64,000 nucleotides of DNA, taken from Lasioglossum baleicum (taxonomy: Eukaryota > Arthropoda > Insecta > Hymenoptera > Halictidae). The position numbers were made by a program, and so were the translations under genes. The notes beneath the pieces are model-generated. The model made no database searches and was not told the origin of the DNA. It was given only the letters and a program-made list of their open reading frames with translations. Positions 54,606 to 64,000 of the stretch are shown here, piece by piece (the first letter of the stretch is position 1; the number at the start of each line of letters is the position of its first letter). The DNA lies in contig NC_134933.1 in the NCBI RefSeq assembly GCF_051020765.1, positions 3,162,001-3,226,000 of the forward strand. Reading direction: 5' to 3'.

Positions 54606-55662
54606 CACAGTGGTCAAAACGGCCGATTTAGGAGTGCAAAAGTCAAAAAACCAAACATGGAGTAGGCATTTAATACTATTTCTTACATCAACACACATGT
54701 CTGTAGAAATTAAAATTGACACTTTTACTTCTCAAATCAACGTTGAAAGTAACAATATGAAAAATAGCATCGAAATAAAGGACATCCTTTTTACCTATAA
54801 TTTATTGTTTAGAACGTTAATATTGATTCTAATATATGATAACACCCGTGTTCGGAAGCATTAGGAAGATATAAAAATAAAATTAAGCAATTTTTCGGAA
54901 ATATTTAAATTATGTTTCTCAAGGAAGAATTAAGAAATTTTTTTTAAGTTTGTTGTGGGAAATACTTATGATATTCGCCCGTATTCGCGTTAATTTTTGC
55001 ACGAATATTAGGAATGGAATATGTAGTTTATGCTTTCATCAAATTTATTTGCAGTAAAATGCAGATTAGCAAGATATTTTATTTTTTCTGGTACAGTTCG
55101 ATGACGAGTACGTGGGACGAAGAGGTTTTAAGAAATTCATTTGTCAAGTTTGTTTTAGGAAATACTAGTGATATTCGCCCGTATTCGCATTAATTTTTGC
55201 ATGAATATTAGGAATGGAATATGTAGTTCATGCTTTCATCGGTCCAAAGGACACATCTGCCACTTGTAGTTCCCGTTTAAAAACTTCACTTAGGTAATAA
55301 TTGTTTTAATAATAATTATAATGCTTATTATTTGATGTAAATATTGTTTTCTGTTTATTTTTATTATTGGTTTTGTTGTAAATTTCATTTTTGGAAATTA
55401 TACTTTAGTAAAAATAAGAATTGTATACAAGTTACTGTTTCCTGTCATTGTAAATTGAAACTGGCATTCTAAATTGAAATACGTTGCTTCGTCTGTGCTA
55501 TTTTAAGCAAAAAAAATATTTCAATGAACTTACGGAACTCTATTAGCCTTCTTTATTCTTACTTAATGTGTATAGAACACATGTAACACAGAATTATCGA
55601 TTATTAGTAGCGCTTAGACTTATGCACTCCTAAATCCGCCGCGCGCCGTTTGGACCACAGTG
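54606..55662. mobile_element. Transib-like element, 1057 bp
   Basis: The left end is CACAGTGGTC. The right end in inverse is CACTGTGGTCC, one change from CACAGTG. A 5-bp duplication TGGCG lies at 54601-54605 and 55663-55667. Inverted similarity continues for about 45 bp (CGGATTTAGGAGTGCA). Inside, an ~83-bp block (GATATTCGCCCGTATTCGCR to TGCTTTCATC) is repeated directly at 54958 and 55158, 200 bp apart. No transposase. Confidence 0.75.
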
Positions 55663-55667
55663 TGGCG

Positions 55668-56689
55668 TGAAAAAATCTCGCAAAAATAATTTCAGCAGGT
55701 CCACCTTACTCCAGACTCACAATCCCACGGTTGCTATCGCTCGCAATAGTAAACCAGTTCGTCTCGTGGTACGTCAATTCATGAATGGATGACACAACTT
55801 GCGTGAAAAATATATCCGCAGCTTGGTGGTCGAAGGGCTAAGGGTGGGATTGTGGATCCGGTAAGAGTCGAACCTGTTTGGAGGATCAGCCGTGCAGGTT
55901 ATTAGATGCCGTCGTGAATTGAATCTTGCTTCTCCCAATTTCAAAGATGCCGGGACGATCCCTCCTCGCCGCGGCGTATTCTCGGATCGAAGAAAGCGGA
56001 GGTACACGAGGGTTGCGTCGCGATTCTAGGTCCTGAATGGCGAACCCGAGTCGACCTACATGTTCCCTTTTAAATTGGAATACTGCTTTACCGCGGCGCG
56101 GCGCCCCTATCAAGACACTCCCGTATTTTCAGGAAAAATAACGTTTAACTTTCCCGACAACTCGCAAAATCCAATCGGCCGCCATCGACTTGTTCGTTTT
56201 ACATTAGCCCGCGAAAATGCCCAAAGCCCTGCGTGTTTAAGTATATTCAGATTTCGTTGATTTCTGTTATAGCGGGCTTGTCGGGGTAAATAAAATCCAA
56301 TAATTTCCTACACAAACGGTAAATGGCGACGCGACAAATTTAATGACACGTGCTCGTTAATAGACTGTGAAACTTTATGCAAATTTATACTGTCGCGCGC
56401 GCGCTCGAATCTGAAGCTGGAGAAGTTGATTTTATTCTCGCGGTTGTATAAGTTGTATTGCCGAATGAAAATCTGCGAACGAGACAATTTTAATACATCT
56501 GAATACGCTTGTCCTTTTTGTGTAAAAGTCGAGTGATTTTGTAGAGACAGGTGAATGCTCAGTTCTGTTTAAACGTAGTTTGGAGAAGAGGTTTTAATAA
56601 TTATAAAACTGGTTAATTTTTTTTTGTTCCTTTATTTATTTATATAGGTCGCATCAACATCAACATCATGGTCATTAGCGACCACAAGG
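55668..56689. other. No gene recognised; one MITE fragment
   Basis: 55780-56260 is moderately GC-rich with overlapping frames on both strands and no domain. At about 56362-56395 TAGACTGTGAAACTTTATGC is a diverged left end of the TAGACTGCGG family without a partner. Confidence 0.35.
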
Positions 56690-56697
56690 ATTATAAC

Positions 56698-56896
56698 TAG
56701 ACTGCGGATTTTATGCATTTATGTTAAAAATGGTAGGTCTAATTTTTGACAGTAAAAAATTTGAAGAATTTAAATATACTACTATATTCTTTTCAACCTA
56801 TTTAACATATTTAACAAGAAATTAGATATTTATTTCACCCCAGCTTGTTGCAATTCAGGTAATAAGTTTTCATTTTGTATAAAGATCCGCAGTCTA
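56698..56896. mobile_element. TAGACTGCGG-family hAT MITE, 199 bp (reference copy)
   Basis: TAGACTGCGGATTTTATGCA and the inverse ATAAAGATCCGCAGTCTA are flanked by an exact 8-bp duplication ATTATAAC (56690-56697 and 56897-56904). No coding capacity. The ends match the transposase-bearing element at 33898-35209, so that family probably mobilised it. Confidence 0.95.
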
Positions 56897-56904
56897 ATTA
56901 TAAC

Positions 56905-57761
56905 ATAAGATTACAAATTTATATCCTTATACTTGGATATTTGATAAGAGTTATTAACTTTATAAGAGTTTGCAGCTCTTATAGAAATGATTATAGAGTG
57001 TAGTAAATATTGGTGGATTTTAGAAATAGTATGACTTGCGTTGATGTTCTTATTAATATTGAGGCATTCACTTAATTTTCTAGGGATAGCCAAGCGACGT
57101 CTTTGGAAGGAGAAGAGGGGCAGTGCAGGATAAGGTGTTTAACCGAGAGTGATGTTTACATTGAGTACACACGGGAGGGGGATGTTTCAAAATTCTGTAT
57201 AAGTGGCAAAAAACTGGTTAATTGGTTGGGCAGTTTTTAACACGTTAAACGCTGAGCCAACTGTGTTTCCGTTTACACCACGCAATACCGCCGAAACTAG
57301 TGAGCCGATAATAATAAAGGTCTCGCATCCCGCCATGAAAAACATGGACCGCAAGCGGCATACTGAACAAACGAGCCTGCACACTGGGTGTCCCTGCAAT
57401 CGTACAATGCACCACGAGAATCTCTGCTAAAAAATACATCGCAAGCACCGACTAGAATTTTGCATATTGAACTCCATTCGCGAAAAAGAAATTTAACTAT
57501 TCATTGAGCGAGCATAAGCATTTACACGAAGTGGAACGATCAGCCATGATTAGACACATTCGACAGGCACTATGCAATAGCACTCGCACCTGAGCACGCA
57601 AATGTACGCGTTCCCACGAAGAGGAAATTGTGAGCCATGATCAGACAGATTGCTTCAGTACTGTGCAATAGTACTCGCACACACCTGACGAATTTTAAAA
57701 AAAATTATTCTGTCTTTATATGACCATACAGATTAACGTTGAGAATGATGGCACAACTTTA
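56905..57761. other. No gene recognised; hydrophobic minus-strand frame
   Basis: On the minus strand, 57187-57448 has two overlapping frames. One contains a membrane-like segment (MFFMAGCETFIIIGSLVSAVL). Neither continues or resembles a known protein securely. Possibly a decayed gene fragment. Confidence 0.25.
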
Positions 57762-57763
57762 CA

Positions 57764-58843
57764 CCAGTCAATTAATGCTCATAAGGGGGGTGTAGAGGGA
57801 AATGGAAGGAACACAATTTTTAACTTTGGGACTTTGCTTGGACTAGTTAGGAGGTAAACATACTAAACGTCCCTACTCCTAGGAGGTGAACGGAGTGCAG
57901 GGAGGCACGTAGATAGGTCCCCCTTTTCGGTTTTCCGCTTATATCTCGGAAACTATGTGTCCTAGCAATAAGACCATTCTATGCAAAATTAAAGCTGACA
58001 AAATGTGCCATGAGATTGATTTCCTTGATATCCGCGCTCAAAGTTTACTAATTGTGAGAAAGAAATTTTTGCCTTCTTTGACTACCTAACTCTTCAGCAC
58101 AATTAGTGAACTTTGAGCGCGGATATCTCGGAAATAATGCGTCCTAGCGATAAGACCATTCTATACAAAATTAAAGCTGATAAAACATGCCATAAAGTTG
58201 ATTCGATTCAGTTTTTCGCCATCTCGCATAGTTTCCAAGATATCCGCGTTCAAAGTTCACTAATTGTGAAAACGAAGAGCCTTATTTGACTAGCTAAATT
58301 TTCAGCACAATTAGTGAAGTTTGAGCGCGGATATCTCGAAAACAATGCGTCCTAGCGATAAAATCATTCGATACAAAATTAAAGCTGACAAAATGTGCCA
58401 CAAAATTCATTCAATTCAGTTTTTCGCTATCTCGCATTGTTACCGAGATATCCGCGCTCAAAGTTCACTAATTGTGCTGAAAAGTTTGCTAGTCAAATAA
58501 GGCTCTTCTTTTTCACAATTAGTGAACTTTGAGCGCGGATATCTCGGAAACTATGCGTAATAGCGAAAAATCGAATGGAATCAATCTTATGACACATTTA
58601 GGCCAGCTTTAATTTTGTATAGAATGGTCTCATCGCTAGGACGCATAGTTTCCGAGATATAAGTGGAAAACCGAAAAAAGGGACCTTCTACATGCCCCCC
58701 TGCAACTCGCTCACCTCCTAGGAGTGGGGACTTTTAATATGTTCACCTCCTAACTAGTCCAAACAAAGATCCAAAGTTAATTAATATAAGCGTGGTAAAA
58801 ATTGTGTTCCTTCCATTTCCCTCTACACCTTTTCGTTGACTGG
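57764..58843. mobile_element. 1080-bp foldback element with a hairpin array
   Basis: CCAGTCAA and TTGACTGG close the element. The arms pair through GTGTAGAGGGAAATGGAAGG, AACTAGTCCAAGCA-like sequence and GGTTTTCCGCTTATATCTCG. Between 58030 and 58560 the unit CACAATTAGTGAACTTTGAG plus CGCGGATATCTCGGAAA occurs six times in strictly alternating orientation. The target duplication is not resolved. No coding capacity. Confidence 0.75.
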
Positions 58844-59427
58844 ACTACTTTTCTACTTTATCTTTTATGTCCTGCAAGTAACGCAAAAAATGCATCCGAT
58901 TATTGTGACACCCTGTGCATGCAAACCTTTCACAGTAGGATTATGTCCGAAAACCCAATTCTATAAAATGACATTTCGCTATGAACTTCCGTCACACTCT
59001 CCCTTTTTCCATGGTTTGACGATTTACATTTTTTAATATCAAGACATTTAACCTTTCACACGTCGAATAAAGATCCAATCAAATTTTCAATCTTTTCTAT
59101 CTCTCCTCTCTGGATTACTTTTTCATACGCAGGTTTCACGAATTACAATTTTAATTGTTTCCATTGGGGAATAATAATTATCAGTGCAGGGAAGAAAAGT
59201 CACTTATATATATACATATACATATTATATATTCAACCTTCCGACGCGACGCCTGTGCTTGAGTCTGTCTCGACCCAGAATATTATAATTGGAATTACTC
59301 AATGTTCAACTATGATCACTTGCAATTATTATGGCTATGGGGTCCGGCCTTTCTGTGCAATTGTTTGTTTGTACCCCCACCCCCATGATTTATTTAAATT
59401 AATGCCTAGTATACTTTCGTATACATA
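58844..59427. other. No gene recognised
   Basis: Intron-like spacer with a TATATA-rich tract at 59205-59235. A frame at 58836-59036 overlaps the foldback edge and is not called. Confidence 0.35.
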
Positions 59428-59429
59428 TA

Positions 59430-60385
59430 CAGGGTGGTCATTTTATCGGAAGATATTGAAATATCTCGAGAACTATGCATCGGATCAAAACAAGTGGGTA
59501 ATGAAAGTTGTTCGTCGCGAAGGGGGATATCCAATGATACCAAACTCGAACCCCTTACCGCCACCCCCTGGGGGTGGTAGTGGGGCAAGATAAAAAACTT
59601 AAATGGGAACCCCCATTTTTCATTGCAGATTTGGATTCTCCAGAAAAAAATACACAAATGTGACCTAGGAGTTTTTGCATTTTGATTCACAAATGGCGCT
59701 GTAATGGACAAAAATCAAAATGGGTAAAAAATCGTTGAAAATTGGGGATATCTCGAGAAAAGTAGTTTTAAAAGTAGTTTTTGGTTTATTGATAAACAAA
59801 CCAATGAATTTTTCCAACTGCTTTCGATTGCAGCGACATCTGTGAAAGAATATATAAGAATATTACACTAATAATATCAAATCAATGGAGAACCAAGATT
59901 TGCTATAAAAAAAGTTTCCCATTGAAGATTTTGAAATAATTCCCTCTCCCACCCTCAGGAGGTGGGGTTGGGGGGTCAATTATGGTGTTATTGAATAGCA
60001 TTTTTAAGAATATCAAATACATCAAATAGTTTTATTTTTCTGAGCTGATGTGTATTTCTCGAGATATCCCCAATTTTCAACGATGTTTTACCCATTTTGA
60101 TTTTTGTCCATTACAGCGCCATCTGTGAGTCAAAATGCAAAAACTCCTAGGTCACATTTGTGTATTTTTTTCTGTAGAATCCAAATCTGCAATGAAAAAT
60201 GGGGGTTCCCATTTAAGTTTTTTATCTTGCCCCACTACCACACCCTGGGGGTGGCGGTAAGGGGTTCGAGTTTGGTATCATTGGATATCCCCCTTCGCGA
60301 CGAACAACTTTCATTACCCACTTGTTTTGATCCGATGCATAGTTCTCGAGATATTTCAATGTCTTCAGATAAAATGGCCACCCTG
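59430..60385. mobile_element. 956-bp foldback element with CAGGGTGG ends
   Basis: CAGGGTGGTCATTTTATCGG and its inverse (TGGCCACCCTG at the right) are flanked by TA (59428-59429 and 60386-60387). The arms of roughly 330 bp are close to identical (e.g. CAATGATACCAAACTCGAAC and CCCCATTTTTCATTGCAGAT with inverses). Mirror frames at 59406-59711 (minus) and 60104-60436 (plus) encode the same peptide and are artefacts of the palindrome. Tc1/mariner-type ends, no transposase. Confidence 0.88.
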
Positions 60386-60469
60386 TATATGTATATTTTG
60401 TCTTCTAATCCCCAGTATGTAATGGGTGCGCAGTAATTGGTAGATGGCGCTTTTTCGTTCTCAGTAATA

Positions 60470-60900
60470 CGTACAAAATGTTATCGATTTTATTTTTTAA
60501 TATTTTCTTGTGATGTATTAGGTATTGAGGGTCCCCAATTCTTTTGTATTCAGAAGACATTCTTCCATAAAATGCATACACATATTATTATTTCATGATG
60601 AATTAGGAATAATATTAACACTAGGTTTACGGGATCCGTCAAAATGACGGGTTCTAATATTCTTAATTTGCGATTGTTAAGATTGTAAAGATGCTTCCCT
60701 GAGGAATTATTTTCCAAATTTATTTCTTGGGGTATATATAGTACTATTGGGAAAATGGCCAAAAAGTTGGATAGACACATTCTTGTTGTGTTTATAAAAT
60801 AATGTGAAACAATTATTTCTAGAGCTCCGTAAACCTAGTGTTAAAATAAAGTAAGAACGAAGCGTAACATCGCAATAATCGGTACAGTTACCCTATACAT
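60470..60900. repeat. Dispersed repeat interrupted by a piggyBac-like MITE
   Basis: Homologous to 37247-37690. It lacks the hAT MITE present there and carries instead the insertion 60619-60840. The sequence ends near CAATAATCGGTACAGTTACC. Confidence 0.75.
60619..60840. mobile_element. piggyBac-like MITE, 222 bp
   Basis: CACTAGGTTTACGG and CCGTAAACCTAGTG are exact inverted ends inside TTAA (60615-60618 and 60841-60844). The homologous site near 37610 has a single TTAA in AATAATATTAAAATAAAG. TTAA duplication is diagnostic of piggyBac-type insertion. An internal hairpin GGATCCGTCAAAATGACGG lies near the left end. Confidence 0.93.
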
Positions 60901-61870
60901 ACTGAATGAAAAATTGAGAGTGAGATAATCTTCCTCGAGTGTTCGCTATCCGGATCATAAAAAGGTAGAACATTCTACAAAAGTTGACCATTTCAGTCAC
61001 CCTTGAATCGTGGTAATTATTGTACACGGCGATTTACATTTCTCAATTTAGTCTACCGGCGCGGCGCGGCGCGGCGGTGCGGCAATTTTCTAAATTAAAT
61101 TTTCAGGGGCGGCGAAGCGAATTTTTCCTTGGCCGCTGTCTGATACGTGTCCAAATAATTAGCCACGCGACAATGGGCATTAGGGATTCAGTTTCTTTCA
61201 TTTGCCGGATTATTCTAGGCGTTCCAAGTCCCATTTCCATAGCCCGGGGAGTACATGGATGAGGAAAAAAGAACCCAGAGAAAGATCCGCGCGGACGCGA
61301 CTCGGGGAATGTTGTCCTGGGGCACGTGCAACCCCCTTTTTCCAACCCCCACCCCGTTTTCCAAACTCCGTTTTCCAACCCTCGCGGCTCCTGTGCCCTC
61401 CTTAAAGCCGGTTCGTTATGTTCCAGAGGTCGTTACAGTTATTAGCGACCGACGGAAAACGCCTAGACCCGGAGACTTTCGAGCTTTCGCCTCGTTTCAC
61501 CTTTCCGCGGCTTCCTCCTACTCTTTTCCTACCATCCGACAGAGAATACAAGAGGGAGAGAGAGAGACTGCTCTTGCGAAAAAACCAACCTCGAAACGAG
61601 GCGAGCCTCGTCCGACGCCTCGCGCCTGCACAATTTTAGCGATAACTCAGCGATATTGCCTCTCTGTCAACGTTTAACACGTTCGCCACTGCGAGAAAGA
61701 ATCTAACAGGATAAGCAATCGGCCACGCCACCATTTTTGCTATTTATGGTCGTCGTGCAATATCTCACCTCCCCTGAAATAACATTTTCACTTTTTGCTC
61801 GCCCACCGCTAATACCAATCAATTCTGCTTTCTCTCATTTTCCTGCCTGGAGTCAGACAAATAATTGTTG
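60901..61870. other. No gene recognised; GC-rich stretch
   Basis: 61055-61680 is GC-rich with frames on both strands (up to 140 codons); none has a domain. A GGCGCGGCGCGGCGCGGCGG tract lies near 61060-61080. Confidence 0.35.
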
Positions 61871-61872
61871 TA

Positions 61873-62472
61873 CGAAAAAAAGTAATAATACATAAAAGAC
61901 GCAGCCTGTCCAGATCTACAGATTTTGTCTAACATGTTTTTCGATGCGATCATCAATTTAGGAGATATTCGAGAAAAACATTTTCATGGTTAAGGGCCTT
62001 GAGGCAAGTTCTCCCGTTACCCAATCGAGCTCAAAGTTATCACAAATATTTTTTTATTAATTGGAACTATCCTTAGGGAGGGGGGAGGGGTGCCGGAAAA
62101 AAACTTTCGAGAAAAATTTATTCGATCTATTCGATCTATCGATTTATTCGAAAATTATATCGTATTCGATGAAATTATAATCAGCATGTGTATATTAGGG
62201 TGGCTCTTATTTACTCCTGACGAAAATAATTTTCAAAATTTCTTTTACTTCACGGCCTCCCCCCTCCCCAAGGATTGTACCAATTAATAAACAAATATTT
62301 GAGATAACTTTGAGCTCGATTGGGTAACGGGAAAACTTGCCTCAAGGCCCTTTACACATGAAAATGTTTTTCTCGAATATCTTCTAAATTGATGATCGCA
62401 TCGGAAAACATGTCAGACAAAACCTGTACATCTGGACAGGCTGCGTCTTTTATGTTTTATTACCTTTTTTCG
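61873..62472. mobile_element. 600-bp TA-flanked foldback element
   Basis: CGAAAAAAAGTAATAATACA and its inverse are flanked by TA (61871-61872 and 62473-62474). The arms pair through AAAAGACGCAGCCTGTCCAG, GATGCGATCATCAATTTAG and GTTACCCAATCGAGCTCAAA. The tip lies near 62170. No coding capacity. Confidence 0.82.
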
Positions 62473-62639
62473 TAAAACAAACGGTTTTCGAAACAATTGA
62501 GAAAAATGTTGGACCAAAATGAAAAATTTTCTCTGAAATTTGAAAACTGAGTGTCCTTTCATTATCTTTGATCATTAACGAAAAATGTAGGAAATTTTGT
62601 AGGAAATTGTATATATTTCCTTCATTAAAAGTCTAAAAA

Positions 62640-62800
62640 ATGTTCTGGTTCCCACTTTATTATTAAAGGGCAAATATACATATGTAAAAGTCTTGTAAGA
62701 AGAAACTTTGCACTGATTTTTTATATTAATCGGAACAATCCAGGGGGAGGGGGTGCCGTGAAATGAATTCAAAACTCGAAAATAAGAACTCTAGTGTATA
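62640..62800. repeat. Partial relative of the foldback arm at 62040-62110
   Basis: TATTAATCGGAACAATCC, a GGGGGAGGGGGTGCCG block and a following Gaa-rich stretch resemble ATTAATTGGAACTATCC and GGGGGGAGGGGTGCCG in the adjacent element. No termini were found. Confidence 0.45.
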
Positions 62801-63092
62801 ACTTCTACACATCTTTGAAAGTGTGACAAGTCCAAATAAAAAAGCAACTTTTACTATTTCATTCGTAATCAAGAAAAAACGCAATGTTTCGAAAATTTTC
62901 ACTACGCGTCGTCCAGTAAACTAACTTTCTAGCTTGGCCAAAATAATTAAGTTTTGTACATTTATAAGAAAGTTATTCGGATTTCAAGTGTGTGCCATCA
63001 ATCATGTGAATGACTTTTTGTAAGCGTCTCACATAAAGGTATTTGCAATTTTTCCCATTTTGTTATAGTCAAATTGTTCATTCGTGTATTAT

Positions 63093-63168
63093 GCCTAGAC
63101 TGCGGAACTTTATGCAAAATAAAAAATGTTTGCATTGATTGTAACAGACAGGAGTCAAATAGAAATCA
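63093..63168. repeat. Left-end fragment of the TAGACTGCGG hAT MITE family
   Basis: TAGACTGCGGAACTTTATGC followed by AAAATAAAAAATGTTTGCAT matches 52616-52690, then breaks off at a GC-rich junction (CGCGCGCGGCAGCGCGCGC). Confidence 0.65.
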
Positions 63169-64000
63169 ACGCGCGCGGCAGCGCGCGCACCAAGTTCCCC
63201 TCCCGCCACCTCTAAGCTGCCGAGTAGTTATTCTCGTACGATAGTTTTGCGCTTTTTAGCCATATTGCCACCGCCACTGCCGCTCTCTCCGGTAACCGAG
63301 GTCAACCAAAATTTTTATTTGAGCTAGATATAACATCAACTAACTCTCATGTAAAAAGTAACTTTCTACCTAGCCTGGAACCTGAGATAAAAATACCCCA
63401 AAAACGCATAATTCTTGGAATATATATAGGATCATGTTAATTCTAACCCACTTCCAGACAAGCTAGGAACTTGAAATTTTGGAATCAGGTGTCTTTTATA
63501 TCCAAACCAACAGGAAAAATCGAAAATCCCGAAACAAATTTTTTTTTTCGAAAAACCCGAAAAAAAATTTTTTTTTCCTTTAAATCAAAATACCACATAC
63601 GTCATGTGATTGGCCACACCGTATATGCTCCGCGGAAGGTCTGTCGAAAATTTCGTTATTTTTGCGGTAGGACGCACCGTTCCCGAGATACAGCCATTTT
63701 GTATTTAAGACTAGCTCGGCTAACCATCCCCACCACTTCCGTTACGCATTTTCGTGTCGCGAATTCCATGACGCGTATTAGGCTTACACCCTGCCAAAAG
63801 AAGTTTCACTTCAAAAATTCCTTACAACATTTAAGTAATTAAGTGATTCAGCGAGAATTCTAACTTTGCCATTTGAAGAGGCAGCAAGTTCAAATTCGAC
63901 ATTTCATTTCGAGGCTGTCTGGATTACGCTAATCAACGGACACCTTACAAATAAATATTGTGTGTAACAATATTGCAATATACTGTGCGTGTCTTAAGTC
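63169..64000. other. No gene recognised
   Basis: It starts with a CGCGCG-rich stretch. A plus-strand frame at 63471-63842 (123 codons) is Lys/Phe/Arg-rich through an A/T-run region and has no domain. The remainder to the window end is featureless. Confidence 0.3.

Noticed and set aside
55840..55900. tRNA-like GGTTCGACTC box on the minus strand
   Set aside because: No acceptor or anticodon stem can be formed around it. No other tRNA candidate was found in the window.
57187..57448. Possible membrane-protein exon (minus strand)
   Set aside because: There is only one hydrophobic segment, two competing frames, no splice signals I trust and no recognisable family.
59406..60436. Two frames encoding the same peptide in opposite directions
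   Set aside because: They are the two arms of the 59430-60385 palindrome. Inverted duplication, not selection, explains the match.

Overview
This is eukaryotic, AT-rich DNA that looks like an insect nuclear genome, most likely a hymenopteran such as an ant, bee or wasp. The species cannot be fixed from sequence alone. The evidence is intron-style sequence with CpG-rich islands, a dense load of Tc1/mariner, hAT, Transib-like, piggyBac-like and Mutator-like DNA transposons, and one recognisable animal gene exon.

Host gene. The only host protein-coding sequence I can support is the first coding exon of a K+-dependent Na+/Ca2+ exchanger (SLC24/NCKX, probably the Nckx30C orthologue). It is on the minus strand at about 47954-48847. 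It carries a signal peptide, the first transmembrane block with the alpha-1 exchange motif, and ends at a consensus GTATGT donor. No second exchanger domain is visible to the left, so the following intron is probably longer than 47 kb and most of the window would then lie inside it. The low-complexity DNA at 48850-50950 should hold the 5' UTR and promoter.

Mobile DNA. Nearly everything else is transposons and their relics. Clearest are: four elements with CACAGTG termini and 5-bp GC-rich target duplications (Transib-like; the heptamer is that of V(D)J signals) at 8.3, 20.2, 31.4 and 54.6 kb; a hAT family with termini TAGACTGCGGAT, made of a 1.3-kb transposase-bearing copy (33898-35209), four intact ~200-bp deletion derivatives and many fragments; a Mutator-like element with a FLYWCH finger and 9-bp duplications (38601-40685); two other hAT elements with exact 8-bp duplications (42810-43677 and 51694-52578) and a 226-bp hAT MITE (27476-27701); a piggyBac-like MITE (60619-60840); decayed mariner/Tc1 transposases at 10.7, 14.2, 14.8, 22.0, 29.4 and 46.1 kb; and at least ten foldback elements of 0.4-2.3 kb.

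How the parts relate. Elements are nested: a Transib-like element lies inside a TA-flanked foldback, which lies exactly on the dyad axis of a larger TA-flanked palindrome (7564-9837). A minisatellite-ended element is inserted in the transposase of a Tc1-like element (12.8-14.1 kb). One internal sequence module recurs in elements with different termini and different target duplications. A repeat present at 37.2 and 60.5 kb gives reciprocal empty sites for one hAT and one piggyBac-like insertion. I saw no tRNA, rRNA or CRISPR array.
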